Below are positions 1 to 10,925 of a stretch of 64,000 bases of DNA, one piece after another. The notes under the pieces were generated by a model. It did no database searches. It saw only the letters and a program-made list of their open reading frames with translations, and was not told the DNA's origin. The stretch is from Streptococcus oralis subsp. tigurinus (GTDB taxonomy: Bacteria > Bacillota > Bacilli > Lactobacillales > Streptococcaceae). The stretch's first letter is position 1. Each line of letters begins with the position of its first letter. A program made the translations under genes and the position numbers. Location of the stretch: assembly GCF_002356415.1 (NCBI RefSeq), contig NZ_AP018338.1, positions 1,732,501 through 1,796,500 on the forward strand. Reading direction: 5' to 3'.

Positions 1-1599
1 TCTTGGCAGTGTGACGTCACTAACTTCGCTACTAAACTTCGCTCCCCATTACAGCTCAATGTTATAGATATAAGCATTTGACTCATATCACACCTCACTG
101 CTTAGACAGACACTTCCATTCGTCTGCTTTAGTTAGCCTACTGCGTCCCTCCATCACTACATACTCTAGTACAGGAATATCAACCTGTTGTCCATCGGAT
201 ACACCTTTCGGTCTCTCCTTAGGTCCCGACTAACCCAGGGCGGACGAGCCTTCCCCTGGAAACCTTAGTCTTACGGTGGACAGGATTCTCACCTGTCTTT
301 CGCTACTCATACCGGCATTCTCACTTCTATGCGTTCCAGCGCTCCTCACGGTACACCTTCTCCACACATAGAACGCTCTCCTACCATACCTATAAAGGTA
401 TCCACAGCTTCGGTAAATTGTTTTAGCCCCGGTACATTTTCGGCGCAGGGTCACTCGACTAGTGAGCTATTACGCACTCTTTGAATGAATAGCTGCTTCT
501 AAGCTAACATCCTAGTTGTCTGTGCAACCCCACATCCTTTTCCACTTAACAATTATTTTGGGACCTTAGCTGGTGGTCTGGGCTGTTTCCCTTTCGACTA
601 CGGATCTTAGCACTCGCAGTCTGACTGCCGACCATAATTCTTTGGCATTCGGAGTTTATCTGAGATTGGTAATCCGGGATGGACCCCTCACCCAAACAGT
701 GCTCTACCTCCAAGAATCTCTAATGTCGACGCTAGCCCTAAAGCTATTTCGGAGAGAACCAGCTATCTCCAAGTTCGTTTGGAATTTCTCCGCTACCCAC
801 AAGTCATCCAAGCACTTTTCAACGTGCCCTGGTTCGGTCCTCCAGTGCGTCTTACCGCACCTTCAACCTGCTCATGGGTAGGTCACATGGTTTCGGGTCT
901 ACGACATGATACTAATGCGCCCTATTCAGACTCGGTTTCCCTACGGCTCCGTCTCTTCAACTTAACCTCGCATCATATCGTAACTCGCCGGTTCATTCTA
1001 CAAAAGGCACGCTCTCACCCATTAACGGGCTCGAACTTGTTGTAGGCACACGGTTTCAGGTTCTATTTCACTCCCCTCCCGGGGTGCTTTTCACCTTTCC
1101 CTCACGGTACTGGTTCACTATCGGTCACTAGGGAGTATTTAGGGTTGGGAGATGGTCCTCCCAGATTCCGACGGGATTTCTCGTGTCCCGCCGTACTCAG
1201 GATACTGCTAGGTACAAAGACTATTTTAAATACGAGGCTCTTACTCTCTTTGGCTGATCTTCCCAAATCATTCTTCTATAATCTTTGAGTCCACTTTGCA
1301 GTCCTACAACCCCGAAGAGTAAACTCTTCGGTTTGCCCTCCTGCCGTTTCGCTCGCCGCTACTAAGGCAATCGCTTTTGCTTTCTCTTCCTGCAGCTACT
1401 TAGATGTTTCAGTTCACTGCGTCTTCCTCCTCACATCCTTAACAGATGTGGGTAACAGGTAGTACCTGTTGGTTTCCCCCATTCGGAAATCCCTGGATCA
1501 TCGCTTACTTACAGCTACCCAAGGCATATCGTCGTTTGTCACGTCCTTCTTCGGCTCCTAGTGCCAAGGCATCCACCGTGCGCCCTTATTAACTTAACC
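1..1599 (-). rRNA. 23S ribosomal RNA, 5' part (cut by window start)
   Basis: The reverse complement begins GGTTAAGTTAATAAGGGCGC at about 1599 and continues through recognisable conserved 23S 5'-half sequence to base 1. About 1.6 kb of roughly 2.9 kb is present; the 3' half and any 5S gene lie outside. All open frames here are antisense or internal shadows of the rRNA. Confidence 0.97.
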
Positions 1600-1721
1600 T
1601 TATTTTCTGACCTTTCAGTCATAAACTCTTTTAATACTACAGCGTTTCGGTTTATTTTCTTGTTACTATTTGATATAGATATTCAATTTTCAATGTGCAT
1701 TACTTGGTGATCTCTCACCAA
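1600..1721 (-). other. 16S-23S spacer, 23S-proximal part
   Basis: Internal transcribed spacer between tRNA-Ala and 23S. It is AT-rich and would hold RNase III processing stems for the 23S precursor. I see no other gene in it. Confidence 0.7.
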
Positions 1722-1794
1722 TGGAGCCTAGCGGGATCGAACCGCTGACCTCCTGCGTGCAAAGCAGGCGCTCTCCCAGCTGAGCTAAGGCCCC
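1722..1794 (-). tRNA. tRNA-Ala (TGC) in rRNA spacer
   Basis: The reverse complement folds as a 73-nt cloverleaf starting GGGGCCT, with anticodon loop CTTTGCACG (anticodon TGC) and T-loop GGTTCGATCC. The discriminator is A and CCA is not encoded. Its position between 16S and 23S is usual for streptococcal rrn operons. Confidence 0.96.
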
Positions 1795-1839
1795 ACAAGA
1801 CCTCTCAAGACTAAACAAGACCAATGTGCAGTTCCTTAT

Positions 1840-3394
<1,555 letters not shown>

Positions 3395-3550
3395 AGTTTG
3401 AGTTCTCACTCATTTCTGTCACTGACAGATTTATTGTTTTTTTCATTGTTCAGTACTACAACATTAGTTGTAGTGCCCTGCACATTGGTTCGTCTTGTTC
3501 AGTTTTCAAAGGTCTTTGTCACTCAATCTCTCTCAAGCGACAACTATATT

Positions 3551-3579
3551 AGTATATCACAGCTAACTCTCTCTGTCAA
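3551..3579 (-). promoter_or_regulatory. rrn operon promoter
   Basis: On the minus strand there is a perfect -35 TTGACA (3579-3574), a 17-nt spacer and -10 TATACT (3556-3551), about 155 nt upstream of 16S. The 3395-3550 interval is the 16S leader with processing sequence; no gene is seen there. Confidence 0.85.
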
Positions 3580-3637
3580 CAGTTTTTTGAAACTTTTTTG
3601 AACTTTTTTCATCAAGTGTTCCATCCGCAATATACCA

Positions 3638-3709
3638 TAGTCCGTACGGGATTCGAACCCGTGTTACCGCCGTGAAAAGGCGGTGTCTTAACCCCTTGAC
3701 CAACGGACC
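3638..3709 (-). tRNA. tRNA-Glu (TTC)
   Basis: The reverse complement starts GGTCCGTTGGTCAAGGGGTT, with anticodon loop CTTTTCACG (anticodon TTC) and T-arm GGGTTCGAATCCC. It is 72 nt to the discriminator A and CCA is not encoded. It lies just upstream of the rrn promoter but has its own promoter. Confidence 0.95.
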
Positions 3710-3729
3710 TGAGCTTTTCAACTCTTTCT

Positions 3730-3757
3730 ATTATACCTACTTTTTCCCCTTTGTCAA
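3730..3757 (-). promoter_or_regulatory. tRNA-Glu promoter
   Basis: Minus strand: -35 TTGACA (3757-3752), 16-nt spacer, -10 TATAAT (3735-3730), placed about 20 nt before the tRNA 5' end. Confidence 0.8.
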
Positions 3758-3803
3758 GAACTTTTTTCCTCTTTATCGAAATTCTGAAAAAATAAGGGGA
3801 AAA

Positions 3804-3822
3804 GAGCCAGTAAAACTGACTC
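3804..3822 (-). terminator. terminator after gltX-cdd operon
   Basis: Minus strand: GAGTCAG, loop TTTTA, CTGGCTC (one G-U pair) followed by TTTTCCCCTTATTTTTT, directly after the deaminase stop codon. Confidence 0.65.
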
Positions 3823-3825
3823 CTT

Positions 3826-4260
3826 CTATTTATCTTGCCAATTAGTCGCACGTTCCTCTCCCCACCAGTATGGGATTAACTCGGCAACTTTGATTGTTTT
3901 TCTTGTTTTGTAGTCCATCATGAACTCTGCTTCTTTATTTTCAGCATTCAATTCTAAGAGAAATTCTCTGCATGCGCCACAGGGCATACCTGATCCTTCG
4001 CCGTAGGGAGGTTTATCTCGAAAGGCGAGGATTTTCTTAACTTTAGTTTGTCCTGAAAATTGATACATATTGAAGAGAGCCGCTCGTTCTGCACAAAGAT
4101 GAAAAACGCCACAAGTGCCCTCCATACAGAATCCTGTGAAGATTTGACCATCTTCTGCTTCTACCGCAGCAACAACATGATTAGCATAAACAAAGTCAGA
4201 AACTTCATGGGGATTGAATAGGATTCGTGCTTCTTCATACATCTTTTCCCATGTATCCAT
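3826..4260 (-). CDS. cytidine/deoxycytidylate deaminase family protein
   Basis: This 144-residue protein has the zinc-dependent cytidine deaminase fold: CAERAA (residues 57-62) supplies the first zinc ligand and the catalytic Glu, and PCGACRE (about 93-99) supplies the other two Cys ligands. The length suits the small tetrameric Cdd/blasticidin-S-deaminase-like class rather than dCMP deaminase. Family members deaminate cytosine nucleosides in pyrimidine salvage; the exact substrate cannot be read from sequence, and an orphan paralogue role is possible because streptococci usually carry a separate canonical cdd. The start lies 12 bp after the gltX stop, so it is probably co-transcribed with gltX. 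The ATG is preceded by the purine-rich GGACTTCC region, a weak ribosome site. Confidence 0.8.
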   Translation of the reverse strand: MDTWEKMYEEARILFNPHEVSDFVYANHVVAAVEAEDGQIFTGFCMEGTCGVFHLCAERAALFNMYQFSGQTKVKKILAFRDKPPYGEGSGMPCGACREFLLELNAENKEAEFMMDYKTRKTIKVAELIPYWWGEERATNWQDK

Positions 4261-4272
4261 TGGAAGTCCTTT

Positions 4273-5733
4273 TTATTTGGAAATCTCTTTCAGCATATTA
4301 TCGATATGCTGAATTGACTTTTCACGTCCGAGTAAGAAAATGGTGTCTGGTAATTCTGGTCCATGCATTTCACCTGATACAGCAATACGAATCGGCATGA
4401 AGAGATTTTTTCCTTTGATACCTGTTTCTTTTTGAACTGCTTTGATTTGTGGGAAGATGTTTTCTGTCACAAATTCATCGTCTGTCATTGCTTCTAGTTT
4501 CGCTTTGAAGGCTTCTAGAACAACCGGAACGGTTTCTCCTGCCATGACCTCACGCTCAGCGTCTGTCAACTCTGGGAAATCTGAGAAGAAAAGATCTGTC
4601 AATGGAACGATTTCATCCACTGACTTCATTTGTGGTTTGTATAGTTCCACCATTTTTTCAGACTTGTCAGTCAAACGCCCTGCTTCTTCTAAGTAAGGTT
4701 TAGCCATTTCAAAGATAGTAGCAAGTTCTGCTTTCTTGATGTAGTCGTTGCTCATCCAGTCTAGTTTCTTCTGATCAAATGCAGCTGGTGACTTGCTGAG
4801 ACGATTTTCATCAAAGAGTTTAATCAATTCCTCACGAGAGAAAATTTCATCTTCGCCACCTGGATTCCAACCAAGAAGGGCGATAAAGTTAAAGACTGCT
4901 TCTGGCAAATAGCCTTTTTTACGGTAGTCTTCTATAAACTGAAGGGTATTGGTGTCACGTTTAGACAATTTTTTACCTGTTTCAGAGTTGATGATCAAAG
5001 TCATGTGACCAAACTCTGGTGCTTCCCAACCAAGAGCCTCATAGACCATGAGTTGTTTTGGAGTATTAGCAATATGGTCATCACCGCGGATAACGTGAGA
5101 GATTTGCATATCGTGGTCATCGATCACAACGGCAAAATTGTATGTTGGGTAACCATCTTTCTTTTGGATAACCCAGTCACCACCGATGTTGCCACCTTCA
5201 AACTCGATATCACCTTTGACCATATCATGCCATTTGTAGATACCAGACTCGTTAACAGCCAAACGAACAGTTGGGATGATACCAGCTGCTTCACGTTCTG
5301 CGACGTAAGCTGCTTTTTCTTCTTCGCTCATGCCAAGATATTCATTGATGTAACGTGGTGTTTCGCCAGCTGCTTCTTGGCGTTCGCGCTCAGCTGCCAA
5401 CTCTTCTTCTGTAACGTAAGATTTGTAGGCTTTTCCTTCGGCTAGCAATTGGTCGATGTATTTTTGATAGAGTTCCAAACGCTCTGATTGGCGATAGTTT
5501 TCATGAGTTTCTGGACTTTCATCCCAGTCAATCCCCAACCAGCGAAGATTTTCAAGCTGTGAACGTTCCCCATCTTCGACATGGCGTTTACGGTCAGTAT
5601 CTTCGATACGAATGATAAAAGTTCCACCATGATGGCGTGCGTAAAGGTAGTTAAACAATGCTGTACGGGCATTTCCGATGTGTAGTAGTCCTGTTGGACT
5701 TGGTGCGTAGCGTACGCGGATATCTTTTGACAT
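4273..5733 (-). CDS. gltX: glutamate--tRNA ligase
   Basis: Class I aminoacyl-tRNA synthetase of 486 residues that charges tRNA-Glu and, in Firmicutes lacking GlnRS, also tRNA-Gln for later amidation. The N-terminus has the [16 protein letters not shown] block (residues 9-24) with the HIGH-class HIGN motif, and KKLSKRD (about 254-260) is the KMSKS loop. The length is full for the family. The start follows a GGAGAAACT ribosome site. It is the first gene of a two-gene unit with the deaminase and has its own promoter between itself and the pgi fragment. No T-box leader is visible. Confidence 0.96.
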   Translation of the reverse strand: MSKDIRVRYAPSPTGLLHIGNARTALFNYLYARHHGGTFIIRIEDTDRKRHVEDGERSQLENLRWLGIDWDESPETHENYRQSERLELYQKYIDQLLAEGKAYKSYVTEEELAAERERQEAAGETPRYINEYLGMSEEEKAAYVAEREAAGIIPTVRLAVNESGIYKWHDMVKGDIEFEGGNIGGDWVIQKKDGYPTYNFAVVIDDHDMQISHVIRGDDHIANTPKQLMVYEALGWEAPEFGHMTLIINSETGKKLSKRDTNTLQFIEDYRKKGYLPEAVFNFIALLGWNPGGEDEIFSREELIKLFDENRLSKSPAAFDQKKLDWMSNDYIKKAELATIFEMAKPYLEEAGRLTDKSEKMVELYKPQMKSVDEIVPLTDLFFSDFPELTDAEREVMAGETVPVVLEAFKAKLEAMTDDEFVTENIFPQIKAVQKETGIKGKNLFMPIRIAVSGEMHGPELPDTIFLLGREKSIQHIDNMLKEISK

Positions 5734-5779
5734 AGTTTCTCCTATAAAGTCTCTAGGCGTCTGCCTTTTTGCTTTCTAT

Positions 5780-5808
5780 ATTATATCACAAGTCTCGCCT
5801 GAGTCCAA
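5780..5808 (-). promoter_or_regulatory. gltX promoter
   Basis: Minus strand: -35 TTGGAC (5808-5803), 17-nt spacer, -10 TATAAT (5785-5780), about 45 nt before the gltX ATG. Confidence 0.75.
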
Positions 5809-5831
5809 TGTCTACGAATAAAGAGAGTAAA

Positions 5832-5856
5832 AAAGAGTGGACAAGCCACTCTTTTC
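5832..5856 (-). terminator. terminator after the pgi 3' fragment
   Basis: Perfect 10-bp stem AAAAGAGTGG / CCACTCTTTT with a 5-nt loop; on the minus strand it runs into six T. It is evidently the native pgi terminator, kept beside gltX. Confidence 0.85.
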
Positions 5857-5861
5857 TTTTA

Positions 5862-6339
5862 TTATAGACGTGCGTTAAGCTCTTTGCTCAATTCTTCAAA
5901 TCCTGGTTTTCCAAGAAGGGCAAACATGTTGCGTTTGTAAGCTTCAACACCTGGTTGGTCAAATGGGTTGATGGCATTCAAGTAACCTGAAAGGGCGATA
6001 GCCAATTCGAAGAAGTAGATAGTGTATCCAAGAGTGAAGGCATCTTGCTCAGGAAGAGTTACGTACATGTTTGGTACGTCACCGTCAGTGTGGGCAAGAA
6101 GAACACCGTCAGTTGCTTTTTTGTTAACGAAGTCAACGTCTTTTCCCTGAAGGTAACCAAGTCCATCAAGATCTTCTTCCAAAGTAGGGATAATCACGTT
6201 CTTACGTGGTTTGTCAACACGGACAACTGTTTCAAACATGATACGAGTTCCTTCTTGGATAAATTGACCCAATGAGTGTAGGTCTGTTGAGAAATTAGCT
6301 GAAGTTGGGTAAATCCCTTTTTGGTCTTTTCCTTCTGTT
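5862..6339 (-). pseudogene. pgi: pgi 3' fragment (native copy remnant)
   Basis: The minus strand encodes the last ~157 codons of glucose-6-phosphate isomerase, matching residues about 293-449 of the complete pgi at 11910-13259. Homology starts near 6339 (frame [15 protein letters not shown]) and runs to the normal stop. The two copies differ at many third positions and several residues (RIMFETVV against [14 protein letters not shown] against [14 protein letters not shown] against GAELNARL), so this is not a recent tandem duplicate. No start codon or ribosome site precedes it, and the N-terminal isomerase domain is absent. From memory, the fragment resembles the pneumococcal Pgi C-terminus more than the intact copy does, suggesting it is the original gene cut off when the sorbitol operon arrived. 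Confidence 0.9.
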
Positions 6340-6451
6340 CAGGCACCCCTTGTGGATGCATCTGCTGGAAATTCCCTTGCACTGACTGGCTAGTTTGATT
6401 GACTTGCCAATCAACCACTGCGTCATCTATTTTTTCTAATTTAGACCCAGA

Positions 6452-6474
6452 AGCCTGGACTTTTGGTCCAGGCT
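6452..6474 (-). terminator. possible srl operon terminator
   Basis: Perfect 9-bp stem AGCCTGGAC / GTCCAGGCT with a 5-nt loop, about 60 nt after the srlB stop. The minus-strand tail (TCTGGGTCTAAATTAG) is not a clean T-run, so termination would be inefficient. Confidence 0.45.
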
Positions 6475-6534
6475 CTGAATCAATTTTTTAGACTTTTATT
6501 TTTCTAAATTGCTTGATTTGAAATTTTATTATGG

Positions 6535-6921
6535 TTAAGCAGTTTCAAAAATCTGAATGGTAGAATCTTTATCAATTACTACCGCTTGATCTGCTACAAC
6601 ATGGAGTGTACCAGGAAGGCTCCCCTCTTTTGAACCATCAAAAGAAATCGTGATATGTCCCAGTCCAGTTAAATTTTTTTCTACTACATTTCCTACGGAA
6701 CTAATCGAATATTCCTGATTATCTACCACCAGCTTGCCACCTTCTAGTATTGAACCTAGCAGATTTTTGTTATCAATCTTAAAACAATACTCTGATAAAT
6801 CTTCTGGTGCTTCTTCTCCAAATAAAATGAGCATATTGGCATCTTGAATCATATTCTGAGCTTCAGACCCTACTTGAATTACTTTAGTTTCAAAAATTTT
6901 CTTCATCTGATTTCTATTCAT
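6535..6921 (-). CDS. srlB: PTS sorbitol/glucitol transporter, EIIA component
   Basis: This 128-residue protein has the size and signature of glucitol-specific EIIA: a compact beta-rich cytoplasmic domain with the GLGHITISFDG stretch (about 85-95) and the conserved LPGTLHV segment (about 103-109). It would accept phosphate from HPr and pass it to the EIIB domain of SrlE. The first ATG (MNRNQMKK) follows AGAGAAAGT; a second in-frame ATG five codons on is possible. It is the last gene of the srl operon, 82 bp after srlE. Confidence 0.88.
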   Translation of the reverse strand: MNRNQMKKIFETKVIQVGSEAQNMIQDANMLILFGEEAPEDLSEYCFKIDNKNLLGSILEGGKLVVDNQEYSISSVGNVVEKNLTGLGHITISFDGSKEGSLPGTLHVVADQAVVIDKDSTIQIFETA

Positions 6922-7003
6922 ACTTTCTCTAATTTGTCATAAACTTAGGCTTATAGATAAGTTTAACATAATAGTTCTCTGTTTTCAGGCATCTATCAAA
7001 GGT

Positions 7004-7984
7004 CTACTGATAAAGACCAATACTAGCTATCCAAGCAACTAGCACCCGCGGAACACCATTGAGAAAGCGTGAATAAAGTACCGAAGGGACACCAACCTCA
7101 ACTGTTTCAGCCTTGGCTTCAGATAGGCCGAGTGCTACAGGAATGAAATCACAACCGTTTTGAGTGTTGATAGCAAATAAAGCTGGCAGAGCCATTTGGG
7201 GCGGAATAGTCCCTTTTCCGATTTCGACTCCAATTAAAGTTCCAATAATCTGACTAATAACAGCTCCGGGACCTAACAAAGGAGATAGGAATGGTAAGGA
7301 ACAGATAAAGCCAATTAAAACGAGTCCCCAGATGTTCCCCGCTAGGGGAACCATTAATTTTGCCAGCCAATTTCCAACACCAGATCCTTGAATAACCCCA
7401 ATCAGCAAGGAAACAAAGGCCATGAAAGGAATTATTGTATTGAGCATTGTTTGGATGGCTTCACGAGCAGCCTGGTTGAAAGTTGCAACGACCTTACCAG
7501 CCCCCATCCCAATTCGTGCTACAATACTTGTTTCAGCTTTTTGCTCTGTAATTTTTTTACTAGTATCGTAAGTTGGCTTTTCAGTTACCACAGTTGTCGC
7601 TTTTTCGTCTTCATTAGCAGCAGAAATTTGATTAAGGCCAACTGCTGACACATAGATTTCCTCGGTTATATATTGAGCTAGAGGCCCACTTTTCCCTGTA
7701 GCAACAATATTTATTGTAGGGATTCCCTTTTTAGGATAAATACCACAGCGAAGAGTACCGCCACAATCCACGATTGCTAAAGCAATTTCCTCATCTGGGA
7801 TAGAAGTTTTAAACCCATTAACAGCTTCCATACCGGTCAAATCAGCAATTTTATCTACAATATCTGGCTTTTCTCCGCCGCCAGTAATATAGATGAATTT
7901 ATGCTTAGCTTCACTAGGTGTAATGACCAAAGGTCCTCCGAAACCGCCATTTCCTTTAACAACTTTTATACTCTTATATGACAT
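7004..7984 (-). CDS. srlE: PTS sorbitol/glucitol transporter, EIIBC component
   Basis: 326 residues from the preferred ATG (MSYKSIK), which has an AGAAAGAG ribosome site; an upstream in-frame ATG at 8008 would overlap the srlA stop and is unlikely. The N-terminal half is the EIIB domain, with [15 protein letters not shown] (about 73-87) containing the likely phosphocysteine. A linker rich in T, E and K follows, then a membrane EIIC2 domain with about four hydrophobic segments, including [20 protein letters not shown]. With SrlA and SrlB it forms the complete glucitol permease that imports sorbitol as sorbitol-6-phosphate. It begins 13 bp after the srlA stop. Confidence 0.92.
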   Translation of the reverse strand: MSYKSIKVVKGNGGFGGPLVITPSEAKHKFIYITGGGEKPDIVDKIADLTGMEAVNGFKTSIPDEEIALAIVDCGGTLRCGIYPKKGIPTINIVATGKSGPLAQYITEEIYVSAVGLNQISAANEDEKATTVVTEKPTYDTSKKITEQKAETSIVARIGMGAGKVVATFNQAAREAIQTMLNTIIPFMAFVSLLIGVIQGSGVGNWLAKLMVPLAGNIWGLVLIGFICSLPFLSPLLGPGAVISQIIGTLIGVEIGKGTIPPQMALPALFAINTQNGCDFIPVALGLSEAKAETVEVGVPSVLYSRFLNGVPRVLVAWIASIGLYQ

Positions 7985-7997
7985 AATTTCACTCTTT

Positions 7998-8543
7998 CTA
8001 TAAATCAAATGTTTTACTCAAGGTAACACCTTGCTGTTTTGCTACATAAGCAGTTGTAAAATCGGTTACCCAACCACCTACAAAGTTCATGACAAGCCCA
8101 ACAAGCATGTAACGAATGGCTAAGTCCATTTGACTTAAACCTAAAGTTTGAATTCCTGTCGCAATTCCCATCCATACAAATAATTCCCCAGGATTGATAT
8201 GTGGAAATACACCATTTGAAGTATGGCAAAACTGCATCTGAGCTGCTACAAAACTAGGTTTATAATATTCTGGTAAGAAACGTCCCATACTGATTGCCAT
8301 CGGATTTCCCAGCATAAAAGCTGAAATGAAAGGTAAAATCATATACCGGCTAACAGGATTTTTGGCAGAAATCTTAGCCAAGGAATTGACCTTCTCTTCT
8401 CCCAAGAAAGCGATAAGGGTATTCATTGCAATCAATAGCATCAAGACAAGAGGTACAATATTTGTCATCCAGCTAATAAAGGTTTCTCCACCTAATTGGA
8501 AGAGTTTCATAAAACTCTCTGCAAATTTTGTAATGTGATTCAT
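7998..8543 (-). CDS. srlA: PTS sorbitol/glucitol transporter, EIIC component
   Basis: 181-residue polytopic membrane protein of the glucitol EIIC (GutA/SrlA) family. Hydrophobic segments lie at about 27-50, 68-85, 120-140 and 143-165. The conserved [13 protein letters not shown] and [19 protein letters not shown] blocks are typical of this permease half. It forms the channel with the C-domain of SrlE. The start overlaps the gutM stop by 4 bp, showing translational coupling. Confidence 0.92.
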   Translation of the reverse strand: MNHITKFAESFMKLFQLGGETFISWMTNIVPLVLMLLIAMNTLIAFLGEEKVNSLAKISAKNPVSRYMILPFISAFMLGNPMAISMGRFLPEYYKPSFVAAQMQFCHTSNGVFPHINPGELFVWMGIATGIQTLGLSQMDLAIRYMLVGLVMNFVGGWVTDFTTAYVAKQQGVTLSKTFDL

Positions 8544-9037
8544 AAGGAACTCCTTTTCTTATTTTTTTTAAATAACTGTTTAATAGATAATTGTAAGTAA
8601 TTCGCATAAAAGCCGAATCCCAGAAAAGAATCAGATGAACTTGTCTCTTTCTCAATACCTGCCTCATGCCAAAGATAGACTTTTCTAGCATCTTCTATGG
8701 CTGATTGCATCAACTTATTTTCTTTTCTCACAAGAGGATTATACTTGTCAAAATAATGGATGTCTTCTCCAACATAATCGTCCATATTTTGAAAACGCGC
8801 TAAGATTGTGACTCCTTGCATTTTGCTAGCTTTAAGAACCCGACCGTTTTCATCAACCGCGAACATGACAATCGTACCGGATTTTATTCTTCCGGACTTT
8901 CTGCCAATCGCTACGCGCCCCAGTTTTCGGAGCATCGTATAGGTCTTATTGAAGTCTTTGAGTTGCTGCCAGCCGAGGAACATTTGAAATATATAAGCTG
9001 CCATGACAAATACAGCGAAAATTATTAGCGAATTCAT
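8540..9037 (-). CDS. gutM: glucitol operon activator GutM
   Basis: 165 residues with an N-terminal membrane segment (about 4-21) and the GutM-family core (GWQQLKDFNKTYTMLRKLG then GRKSGRIKSGTIVMFAVDENG). In enteric bacteria and S. mutans GutM is an accessory activator of sorbitol operon transcription; how it acts is poorly defined. The ATG overlaps the gutR stop (TAATG), and its own stop overlaps srlA, so it sits tightly coupled in the middle of the operon. The C-terminal tail is Lys-rich. Confidence 0.85.
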   Translation of the reverse strand: MNSLIIFAVFVMAAYIFQMFLGWQQLKDFNKTYTMLRKLGRVAIGRKSGRIKSGTIVMFAVDENGRVLKASKMQGVTILARFQNMDDYVGEDIHYFDKYNPLVRKENKLMQSAIEDARKVYLWHEAGIEKETSSSDSFLGFGFYANYLQLSIKQLFKKNKKRSSL

Positions 9038-10902
9038 TAAAATACTCCTTTGCTCTTAGAAAATGATAGAAACTCTGTCTCTGTTTCTACAGCCCTCAAT
9101 GCTTCTTTTAGAGAAGGCTCTCCTGCAATTCGAAAAATGTCGTCATACAATTCCAGCAATTCACTTTCCATTTTTCTTTCAATTTCTGAGGGTATGGCGA
9201 CTAGAAAGATAAATTCAATCCATTCATCTCCTTTTTGATAAGGCTCTTCTAGTTTTCCAAACATTAAAATAGTCTTTGCATAACCCTGGTTAATTGTATG
9301 GGGGAAGGCAATTCCTCCACCAAAAATGGTTGATTGCTTTTTCTCCCTATCAATTATCCGATTTCTAAAACCTTCATCAATCATCTGAAGTTTCTCTAAC
9401 TCTGAAATCATATTTAGCAAGTATTGCTGATAGGTTTTTTGGGGGCTCAACCGAAGAAAACGTAAGCTGACTGTTTCTAGATTTTTTTGATGAAAAGCAT
9501 TGGCCCTCTGCCATTCTTCCTGCAGCCATTGATCATCAAAAAGATGATTAACTTGAATGACTGGAGATTTAGAATCTTTATATTTTAGAGGAACTGTCGT
9601 AAAAATCGCGAAATAGTCCTGATTTAAATCCACATTAAAATCCTCTTCAGAATACTGAGTAATGTCTACATCATTTCCAAGGACTCGTCTGAGTTGCTGA
9701 ATAATCATCGCAGCAGTTCCTCTTCCTGTTGTGCAAACTACAGCTATCTGCTTGCGATAACCCTTAACAGCAGAATTTTGCTTTCTTAAAATCATTTCAA
9801 AATACAAAGCCAGATATCCGATTTCAGATAATTCCATTTCAGAACCAAAAATTGCAGATAGTTCTTCTCCAGCTATTTTTGCCATTTCAAAAGCAAAAGG
9901 ATATTGAGTTTGAACCTCGCCATGAAATATATCATTAGCTTGCACATGGAAAATCAGTCGATTGATTAAGGGGCCTAGATGAGATTTGATTTCTTCAAAT
10001 AATTCTTCATCATCAAAGTGAACCAACATTGTTTCTTTGACTTTCTTGACAATCCCTTGAAAAATATTTGCAAGCTGTTCAGATTGATAAGATGTCTTGC
10101 TTAAAGTGTCAATAAAACGGACATTAAACGGAAAACACAAAAAGTCTATCTCAAACTGACTGAGAGAAATCTTATAAGTCATCTCAATATGATAGATTAA
10201 TTTCTCAGCTAAAGGTGTCTCTGTTAAATCATTCCTATAGTAAGGAATAGGACAATTCAACACTCTAGATGTATGAATACGCTCCACCATAATTGAAATG
10301 GTCTTTCGAAGGAGTTCCTGTGTTTCTTTAGGGATTTTATAGTCCTGGACTAGCGTCTCCAGAAAAGAAGATGTTGCCTCAGTGAGTGTCCTTCCTTCAA
10401 AGTAAGGAGCCACTTGGTGAATATAGAGCAAGCGCAAATTCAGCTCGCTCCCCAAGACCTCCAGCCCACGGTTGGGCTTTCCTGAAATAGTGATAGAGTA
10501 ACTCTCTGCCAAAGATTTTACTTGTTTTAAATCCTTATTAAGGGTACTTCTACTAACACCTACTTCCTCAGCCAAGTCGTCAATAAGAAGAGGGGAGGTT
10601 GACTCAATTAAACGTTTTAGCAAATAGGCAATTCTTTTACTGGAAGAATTGAAGTCACTCTCCTGTTTTAAACTACCAGATAAAATCCTTTCCAACTCTG
10701 TATAGTCATACACTTCTAACATTAACTGATCATCTTGTGCGATAATCTGGATATTAGGAGCCAAAACATCATTTAATTGTTGGATACTCTTTTGCAAGGT
10801 TTGCAAGCTAATATCCAGTTCTGAGCGCATATCTACCAAGGAATAAGTTGGCTGTGAGACCATTTTTTCTAAAATGTTATACCATCGATTTACTAAGGTC
10901 AA
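9037..10902 (-). CDS. gutR: PRD-containing transcriptional regulator of the sorbitol operon
   Basis: 621-residue BglG/MtlR-type regulator. In order: N-terminal winged-helix/HTH (about 1-85) and a second HTH (DDLAEEVGVSRSTLNKDLKQV, about 110-130), two PRD domains (about 175-385) with conserved His (IEMTYKISLSQFE, LIFHVQAN), an EIIB-Gat-like domain with VVCTTGRGTA (about 388-397), and a C-terminal EIIA-like domain with GGGIAFPHTINQGY (about 525-538) carrying the phosphorylatable His. Such proteins activate their operon when PTS phosphorylation signals substrate and low glucose. The gene lies inside the operon it probably controls, 23 bp after srlD and coupled to gutM. Confidence 0.9.
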   Translation of the reverse strand: MTLVNRWYNILEKMVSQPTYSLVDMRSELDISLQTLQKSIQQLNDVLAPNIQIIAQDDQLMLEVYDYTELERILSGSLKQESDFNSSSKRIAYLLKRLIESTSPLLIDDLAEEVGVSRSTLNKDLKQVKSLAESYSITISGKPNRGLEVLGSELNLRLLYIHQVAPYFEGRTLTEATSSFLETLVQDYKIPKETQELLRKTISIMVERIHTSRVLNCPIPYYRNDLTETPLAEKLIYHIEMTYKISLSQFEIDFLCFPFNVRFIDTLSKTSYQSEQLANIFQGIVKKVKETMLVHFDDEELFEEIKSHLGPLINRLIFHVQANDIFHGEVQTQYPFAFEMAKIAGEELSAIFGSEMELSEIGYLALYFEMILRKQNSAVKGYRKQIAVVCTTGRGTAAMIIQQLRRVLGNDVDITQYSEEDFNVDLNQDYFAIFTTVPLKYKDSKSPVIQVNHLFDDQWLQEEWQRANAFHQKNLETVSLRFLRLSPQKTYQQYLLNMISELEKLQMIDEGFRNRIIDREKKQSTIFGGGIAFPHTINQGYAKTILMFGKLEEPYQKGDEWIEFIFLVAIPSEIERKMESELLELYDDIFRIAGEPSLKEALRAVETETEFLSFSKSKGVF

Positions 10903-10925
10903 CTCTCTTCCTCACCTTCATTTTT

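Noticed and set aside
3612-3851. 79-codon frame on the minus strand over tRNA-Glu
   Set aside because: It overlaps a tRNA and its promoter and has no ribosome site.
5813-5820. TACGAATA, identical to the ComX-dependent competence box
   Set aside because: It points into antisense DNA of the pgi fragment, lacks the upstream T-rich block and sits inside the gltX/pgi terminator region; probably chance.
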